Assembly: GCA_946497265.1 (NCBI GenBank)
Contig: CAMMKL010000067.1
Coordinates: 1-9,415 of the forward strand
DNA length: 9,415 nucleotides
From: an uncultured Clostridia bacterium
GTDB taxonomy: Bacteria > Bacillota > Clostridia > Oscillospirales > Acutalibacteraceae
Direction of reading: 5' to 3'
This document shows, piece by piece, positions 6,231 through 9,415 of the stretch. The notes under the pieces are model-generated. The model saw nothing but the letters and a program-made list of their open reading frames with translations, searched no databases and was not told where the DNA came from. Numbering within the stretch: the stretch's first letter is position 1; the number at the start of each line of letters is the position of its first letter. The translations under genes were made by a program, and so were the position numbers.

Positions 6231-6774
6231 AGAAGTCTTGGTTCCGGCGCTTTCCCTTTTTGTGATCTGCCTGGTGGTATCCGCCCTGTTGGCGGGCACC
6301 AATCTGATGACCCAAGACACGATTGCCCTGCAAAGCCGGCAAAAAGAAGAAGCAAGCCGCAAGGTGGTGCTTTCCACGGCGGAAACCTTTGAAGAGACTG
6401 TGCAGGGAGAAACGGTATATTATTTGGGAAAGGATGCTTCCGGCCGGGAGGTAGGCTATGTGTTTACCACCAAAGCCAAAGGCTACGGCGGCGACATCCA
6501 GGTGATGACCGGCATCGATAAGGAAGGCACGGTCACCGGTGTGGTCATCCTTTCCCAGAACGAAACTCCCGGCCTGGGGGCGAACGCTGTACAGGACGCT
6601 TTTCGGGATCAATATAAACAGGCGGCGCCGCAAAACGGCTTTTCGGTGGTGAAGGGCGACGCTGGGGAAGGTGAGATTTCCGCCATGACCGGCGCGACGA
6701 TCTCCAGCGATGCCGTAACACAGGCGGTCAACGGTGCTGTTTCACTTTTTTATCAAATTAAGGGAGGGGAGTAA
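6211..6774 (+). CDS. rnfG: RnfG, covalently flavinylated subunit of the Rnf complex
   Basis: A 187-residue protein with a single N-terminal membrane helix (about 9-29) and an extracytoplasmic FMN-binding domain (about 70-183). The domain contains KGYGGDIQVMTGID (90-103) and ETPGLGA (118-124), both hallmarks of the NqrC/RnfG fold. The FMN attachment motif is TGATISS at 160-166, with Thr163 (codon 6697-6699) as the expected phosphoester acceptor. The upstream Asp that usually lies three residues before the S/T of the motif is replaced by Ser157 (SAMTGAT). The start is a GTG set by a strong ribosome binding site, and the first 20 nt lie inside rnfD. The stop is followed after one base by the rnfE ATG. 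It should be modified by the ApbE encoded at the head of the cluster and relay electrons between the RnfA/E centre and RnfD. Confidence 0.96.
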   Translation: MKKLGLKEVLVPALSLFVICLVVSALLAGTNLMTQDTIALQSRQKEEASRKVVLSTAETFEETVQGETVYYLGKDASGREVGYVFTTKAKGYGGDIQVMTGIDKEGTVTGVVILSQNETPGLGANAVQDAFRDQYKQAAPQNGFSVVKGDAGEGEISAMTGATISSDAVTQAVNGAVSLFYQIKGGE

Positions 6775-6775
6775 C

Positions 6776-7462
6776 ATGGCCGAAAAGAAATCCCTTTGGA
6801 ACGAATTTTCCAAAGGCATTCTAAAAGAAAATCCCGTTTTGTGCCTGGTGTTGGGCACCTGCCCAACGCTTGCAGTTACCACGGCGGCTTCCAACGCCAT
6901 CGGGATGGGCATTGCGGCGACATTGGTGCTGGTTTGCTCCAACGCCGTGATTTCGGCCTTGCGCCGCGTCATCCCTGATAAGGTGCGGATCCCCGCCTAT
7001 ATCACAATCATCGCGGGGTTCGTGACCATTGTCCAGATGCTGGTAAAGGCATACGCGCCTTCCATTGATGAATCGCTCGGCATCTATCTGCCTCTGATTG
7101 TGGTAAACTGCATCATCCTCGGCCGCGCTGAAATGTATGCCAGCAAAAACAGCGTACTGCCCTCCATACTGGACGGCCTGGGGATGGGCGTGGGCTTTAC
7201 GGCCGCATTGCTGCTCATGGGCATAATCCGGGAATTCTTCGGCGCAGGTTCGCTTTTCGGCGTGCCGGTCACGGCGGGCATGATCGATCCGGTCATCATC
7301 TTTATCCTGCCTCCGGGGGGCTTCTTTGTGTTCGGCATGCTCATTGCCCTGGCCAACCGGCTGACCCGGAAAAAGAAAGCGCCCGCAGAGCTTGGTTGCA
7401 GCGGCTGCCCCTTGCAGGCAAACTGCTCTAAAATAAAAGAAGGGGAGGGCTGTGAGAAATGA
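6776..7462 (+). CDS. rnfE: RnfE, integral membrane subunit of the Rnf complex
   Basis: A 228-residue protein of the NqrD/RnfE family with six predicted helices. The near-symmetric Cys positions known to hold the intramembrane Fe-S centre together with RnfA are present: C29 in LGTCPTLAV and C112 in VVNCIILGRAE. ENPVLCLVLG, the helix around 45-65 and SLGIYLPLI (100-108) are also typical. The C-terminus (200-228) is a hydrophilic tail with four cysteines, C208, C211, C217 and C226, spaced C-x2-C-x5-C-x8-C, absent from the minimal RnfE. I choose the ATG at 6776 because AGGGAGGGGA (6761-6770) is directly upstream; an earlier in-frame ATG at 6734 would overlap rnfG by 41 nt and has no ribosome binding site. 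The 3' end overlaps rnfA by 4 nt (ATGA). Confidence 0.96.
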   Translation: MAEKKSLWNEFSKGILKENPVLCLVLGTCPTLAVTTAASNAIGMGIAATLVLVCSNAVISALRRVIPDKVRIPAYITIIAGFVTIVQMLVKAYAPSIDESLGIYLPLIVVNCIILGRAEMYASKNSVLPSILDGLGMGVGFTAALLLMGIIREFFGAGSLFGVPVTAGMIDPVIIFILPPGGFFVFGMLIALANRLTRKKKAPAELGCSGCPLQANCSKIKEGEGCEK

Positions 7463-8070
7463 TGGCAAAAGAATTGGTCGCGATTTTTCTCGCGGCAATC
7501 CTCACGGAAAATTATGTCCTAAATAAATTTTTGGGCATATGCCCGTTTTTAGGCGTCTCCAAAAAGGTGAACACTGCGGTAGGAATGAGCGCGGCGGTTA
7601 CCTTTGTGATGGTGCTGGCCACAGCGGTCACCTGGCCGATATATACCTATATCTTGCTACCCAACGGCTTGGGCTATTTGCAGACAATTGTCTTTATCTT
7701 GATTATCGCCGCTCTGGTTCAATTGGTGGAAACCGTCCTCAAAAAGTACATGCCCCCGCTTTATAACTCTCTGGGCATATATTTGCCTCTGATTACCACA
7801 AACTGCGCCGTGCTGGGCGTGACTATGCTGGTGCTGGAAAAGGGGGCGGCCGACCCAAGCTTTGGGTACCTGCAATCCCTCGTCAACTCCTTTGGTGCGG
7901 GCATTGGGTTTCTGGTGGCGATGGTGCTGTTTGCCGGTGTGCGCGAACGGATGGAGTCCTGCGATATCCCGCAGTCCCTGAAAGGCCTGCCGATCACATT
8001 GGTGGCGGCTTCGCTGGTTGCCGTCTCTTTCCTGGGCTTTAACGGCCTGGTGGAAGGCCTGCTGGGTTAA
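7459..8070 (+). CDS. rnfA: RnfA, integral membrane subunit of the Rnf complex
   Basis: A 203-residue NqrE/RnfA-family protein with six predicted helices, homologous to RnfE and inserted in the opposite sense in known structures. The N-terminal LTENYVLNKFLGICPFLGVS (15-34) is the family signature and includes C28; C116 lies in TTNCAVLGV. C28 and C116 pair with C29 and C112 of RnfE to hold the [2Fe-2S] centre in the membrane, from knowledge of the family. Two ATGs stand in tandem at 7459 and 7462; the first gives a 4-nt overlap with rnfE and lies 9 nt from the AGGGGAGGG (7441-7449), so it is preferred, though either is possible. The length is normal for the family. RnfB follows after 13 nt. Confidence 0.97.
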   Translation: MMAKELVAIFLAAILTENYVLNKFLGICPFLGVSKKVNTAVGMSAAVTFVMVLATAVTWPIYTYILLPNGLGYLQTIVFILIIAALVQLVETVLKKYMPPLYNSLGIYLPLITTNCAVLGVTMLVLEKGAADPSFGYLQSLVNSFGAGIGFLVAMVLFAGVRERMESCDIPQSLKGLPITLVAASLVAVSFLGFNGLVEGLLG

Positions 8071-8083
8071 GGAGGGATAAGAC

Positions 8084-8875
8084 ATGAATGCAATTTTACT
8101 TGCCGTCGCCATTGTGGCGGGCATCGGTTTGATTGCCGGCCTGGGATTGGCAGTCGCCTCTATTTTGATGGCGGTTCCCAAGGATGAAAAGGCCGAGGCG
8201 GTATTAAAGCTCCTTCCGGGCGCCAACTGCGGCGCGTGCGGCTATTCCGGCTGCTCCGGTTATGCGGCTGCGCTGGCGAAGGGGGAGGCCAAGGCAGGCC
8301 TGTGCTCCCCCGGAGGGGAAGCTGTTGCCCAGGAGGTTGCCCGGGTGCTGGGCGTAGAGGCCGGGCTAGTGGAGAAAAAAACCGCTATAGTCCGGTGCAT
8401 GGGCAGTTACGACAATACCTCCGACCGGATGGAGTACCAGGGTATCGCTTCCTGTGCGGCTGCGGCCCAGCTGTACGGCGGCGCCGGGGCCTGCTCTTAC
8501 GGATGTATTGGTTTTGGGGATTGCGCGTCCGTTTGCGAATATGACGCCATCCAAATTTGCAACGGCGTGGCGCGCGTTAACGCGGCGGATTGCCGCGCTT
8601 GTTCCCAATGCGTGACGGCCTGCCCGAAACACCTGATTTCTTTGGTACCGGCCAAGCCCCAGGCCGTTGTTCGCTGCCGGAACTGTGACAAAGGCGGCGA
8701 AGCCCGCAAGGCGTGCGCAGCCGCCTGCATCGGCTGTATGCGCTGTGTAAAGGCCTGTGAGGTGGGCGCGGTGAGTGTGAAACAATTTAACGCCGTTGTT
8801 GATCCGCAAAAATGTACGGCGTGCGGAAAATGCGCAGAAGCATGCCCGCAGGGCTGTATCGACATGCTTCTGTAA
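8084..8875 (+). CDS. rnfB: RnfB, ferredoxin-accepting polyferredoxin subunit of the Rnf complex
   Basis: A 263-residue protein with an N-terminal membrane helix (about 3-31) and a cytoplasmic multi-cluster domain that takes electrons from reduced ferredoxin. First comes the RnfB-type Fe-S domain, NCGACGYSGC with C49, C52, C57 and C74. Then CSYGCIGFGDCASVC (137-151) and further ferredoxin motifs: C170, C173, C176, C180; C215, C218, C221, C225; and C244, C247, C250, C254. There are 27 cysteines in all, including C105, C124, C198, C201 and C211, enough for about six [4Fe-4S] clusters, as in the longer clostridial RnfB; gammaproteobacterial RnfB is shorter and has fewer. AAGGAGGG (8069-8076) precedes the ATG. 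It is the last gene of the cluster, 15 nt before a strong terminator. Confidence 0.97.
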   Translation: MNAILLAVAIVAGIGLIAGLGLAVASILMAVPKDEKAEAVLKLLPGANCGACGYSGCSGYAAALAKGEAKAGLCSPGGEAVAQEVARVLGVEAGLVEKKTAIVRCMGSYDNTSDRMEYQGIASCAAAAQLYGGAGACSYGCIGFGDCASVCEYDAIQICNGVARVNAADCRACSQCVTACPKHLISLVPAKPQAVVRCRNCDKGGEARKACAAACIGCMRCVKACEVGAVSVKQFNAVVDPQKCTACGKCAEACPQGCIDMLL

Positions 8876-8890
8876 ACAGGATCGCAAGAC

Positions 8891-8929
8891 AAAGCGGCTT
8901 CCGGAGTTTTCTACCGGAAGCCGCTTTTT
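8891..8929 (+). terminator. Intrinsic terminator of the rnf operon
   Basis: A 14-bp perfect stem (8891-8904 with 8914-8927, GC-rich core GCGGCTTCCGG), a 9-nt loop and a run of five T (8925-8929). The arm begins with AAA and ends with TTT, so it could also work weakly on the minus strand. It follows the rnfB stop by 15 nt and separates the operon from the downstream regulator. Confidence 0.9.
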
Positions 8930-9055
8930 GAGGGCTACTTGTTTTCAATGTGGGGGGATTGGCCGATATGTGGGAAAATACGGCATACAACCTATGGTTT
9001 AGGGATCAATAAACCGCCGGTTGTAAAATCCATATACAATTCAACGGATATTCCC

Positions 9056-9084
9056 TGTTACCATCCGGCTTTCTTGTGTACAAT
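9056..9084 (+). promoter_or_regulatory. Possible promoter and operator of the downstream XRE regulator
   Basis: A TACAAT -10-like box lies at 9079-9084, 32 nt before the ATG at 9117. The sequence 16-18 bases upstream (GTTACC or nearby) matches the -35 consensus poorly. The -10 is embedded in the symmetric sequence TTGTGTACAA (9074-9083), and a related pair TTGTA...TACAA spans 9021-9039. Such symmetry over the -10 is a common place for autoregulation by XRE proteins, but this is a weak call. Confidence 0.35.
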
Positions 9085-9116
9085 AAAGGCAATCAATCAA
9101 AAGGAGTGATCCTATT

Positions 9117-9415
9117 ATGGAATACACAATTGGGAAAAAAATCGCGGAGCTGCGCCGCGCAAAAGGGTTTACGCAAGAAGGGCTGGCAGATAAGCTGAAT
9201 GTTTCCGCCCAAGCGGTCTCCAAATGGGAAAACGATCTCTCTTGCCCCGACATCCTGTTGCTCCCGGAGATCGCTTCCCTTTTGGGAGCTACGGTGGACG
9301 AGCTGCTATCCAGAGAACCGAAACGGGAAACGGAGCTGCTGCCGGCCGACCAGCGCAAAAAGTTGGATGACATGATATTCCGTGTGGTGGTCAATACAGC
9401 GGCGGGGGACAAAGT
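9117..9415 (+). CDS. XRE-family transcriptional regulator, truncated by window edge
   Basis: The ATG at 9117 is preceded by AAGGAG (9101-9106); 99 complete residues are visible and the frame stays open to the right edge. Residues about 5-62 form a canonical HTH_3/XRE domain: IAELRRAKGFTQEGLADKL, then VSAQAVSKWEND (the recognition helix with the usual S-x-Q-A-V-S-K-W-E pattern), then PDILLLPEIASLLGATVDELL. From about 63 on there is a charged linker (REPKRETE) leading into a helical stretch rich in basic and acidic residues. Proteins with this N-terminus in Firmicutes often have a C-terminal membrane domain, so the rest of the protein may be long. The target is unknown; it lies after the rnf terminator with its own probable promoter, so it is not part of that operon. 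Confidence 0.9.
   Translation, partial: MEYTIGKKIAELRRAKGFTQEGLADKLNVSAQAVSKWENDLSCPDILLLPEIASLLGATVDELLSREPKRETELLPADQRKKLDDMIFRVVVNTAAGDK

Noticed and set aside
5442..6377. A long open frame (over 300 codons) on the minus strand across rnfD and rnfG
   Set aside because: It lies opposite two certain genes, its translation is rich in His, Gln and Arg with no recognisable domain, and GC-rich codon use readily opens such antisense frames.
6734..6775. Earlier start of rnfE at 6734
   Set aside because: It would begin inside rnfG without a ribosome binding site, whereas the ATG at 6776 follows a strong one at proper distance.
6821..7498. A minus-strand open frame of about 225 codons opposite rnfE
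   Set aside because: Low-complexity His/Arg/Gln-rich translation opposite a well-recognised gene.
3923..8875. The cluster being a Na+-NQR operon instead of Rnf
   Set aside because: NQR has an NqrA without Fe-S motifs and an NqrF with a ferredoxin-reductase domain; here there is RnfC with two ferredoxin motifs and a polyferredoxin RnfB, which define Rnf.
1..9415. Mobile element, CRISPR array, tRNA or rRNA in the window
   Set aside because: No transposase or integrase frames, no regularly spaced repeats, and no tRNA-like cloverleaf or rRNA-like stretch was noticed; a covariance-model scan would be needed to exclude small RNAs fully.

Overview
The window looks like a chromosomal segment of a Gram-positive, anaerobic Clostridia-type bacterium, probably from the gut-associated Oscillospirales/Ruminococcaceae range. 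This rests on four things: the Firmicutes-style Rnf gene order C-D-G-E-A-B, strong AGGAGG-type ribosome binding sites, consensus sigma-A promoters, and moderately GC-rich genes with AT-rich intergenic spacers. The assignment is an inference from gene order and protein style, not from a marker gene.

Layout from left to right. (1) Positions 1-205, minus strand: the N-terminal part of a small XRE/Cro-type DNA-binding protein that runs off the left edge and has its own promoter. (2) Positions 206-535 hold no convincing gene; they carry that promoter and a long hairpin terminator for the next gene. (3) Positions 536-1645, minus strand: an iron-dependent (group III) alcohol dehydrogenase of unknown substrate. 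(4) Positions 1646-1817: a divergent promoter region with back-to-back sigma-A promoters. (5) Positions 1818-8875, plus strand: nine consecutive genes, namely a flavinyltransferase (apbE), a membrane-anchored NusG-domain-II protein, a 'Gx transporter/heptaprenyl diphosphate synthase component I' membrane protein, then rnfC, rnfD, rnfG, rnfE, rnfA and rnfB. A strong intrinsic terminator follows at 8891-8929. (6) Positions 9117-9415, plus strand: the 5' part of a second XRE regulator that runs off the right edge.

How they work together: Rnf is a membrane ferredoxin:NAD+ oxidoreductase that couples electron flow to Na+ or H+ translocation. RnfB receives electrons from ferredoxin, RnfA and RnfE pass them through an intramembrane Fe-S centre, RnfG and RnfD carry covalent FMN, and RnfC reduces NAD+. 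ApbE attaches FMN to RnfG and RnfD from FAD on the outer side of the membrane, so the first gene makes the cofactor attachment that later genes need. The NusG-II and Gx-transporter pair resembles the EetA/EetB pair of Gram-positive flavin-based extracellular electron transfer; its job beside Rnf is not established.

The core is a recognisable system, not a new one. The points most worth a second look are the atypical FMN-acceptor motif of RnfD (Ser instead of Thr), the RnfG motif lacking the usual Asp, the Cys-rich tail of RnfE, and the EetA/EetB-like pair inside an Rnf operon.
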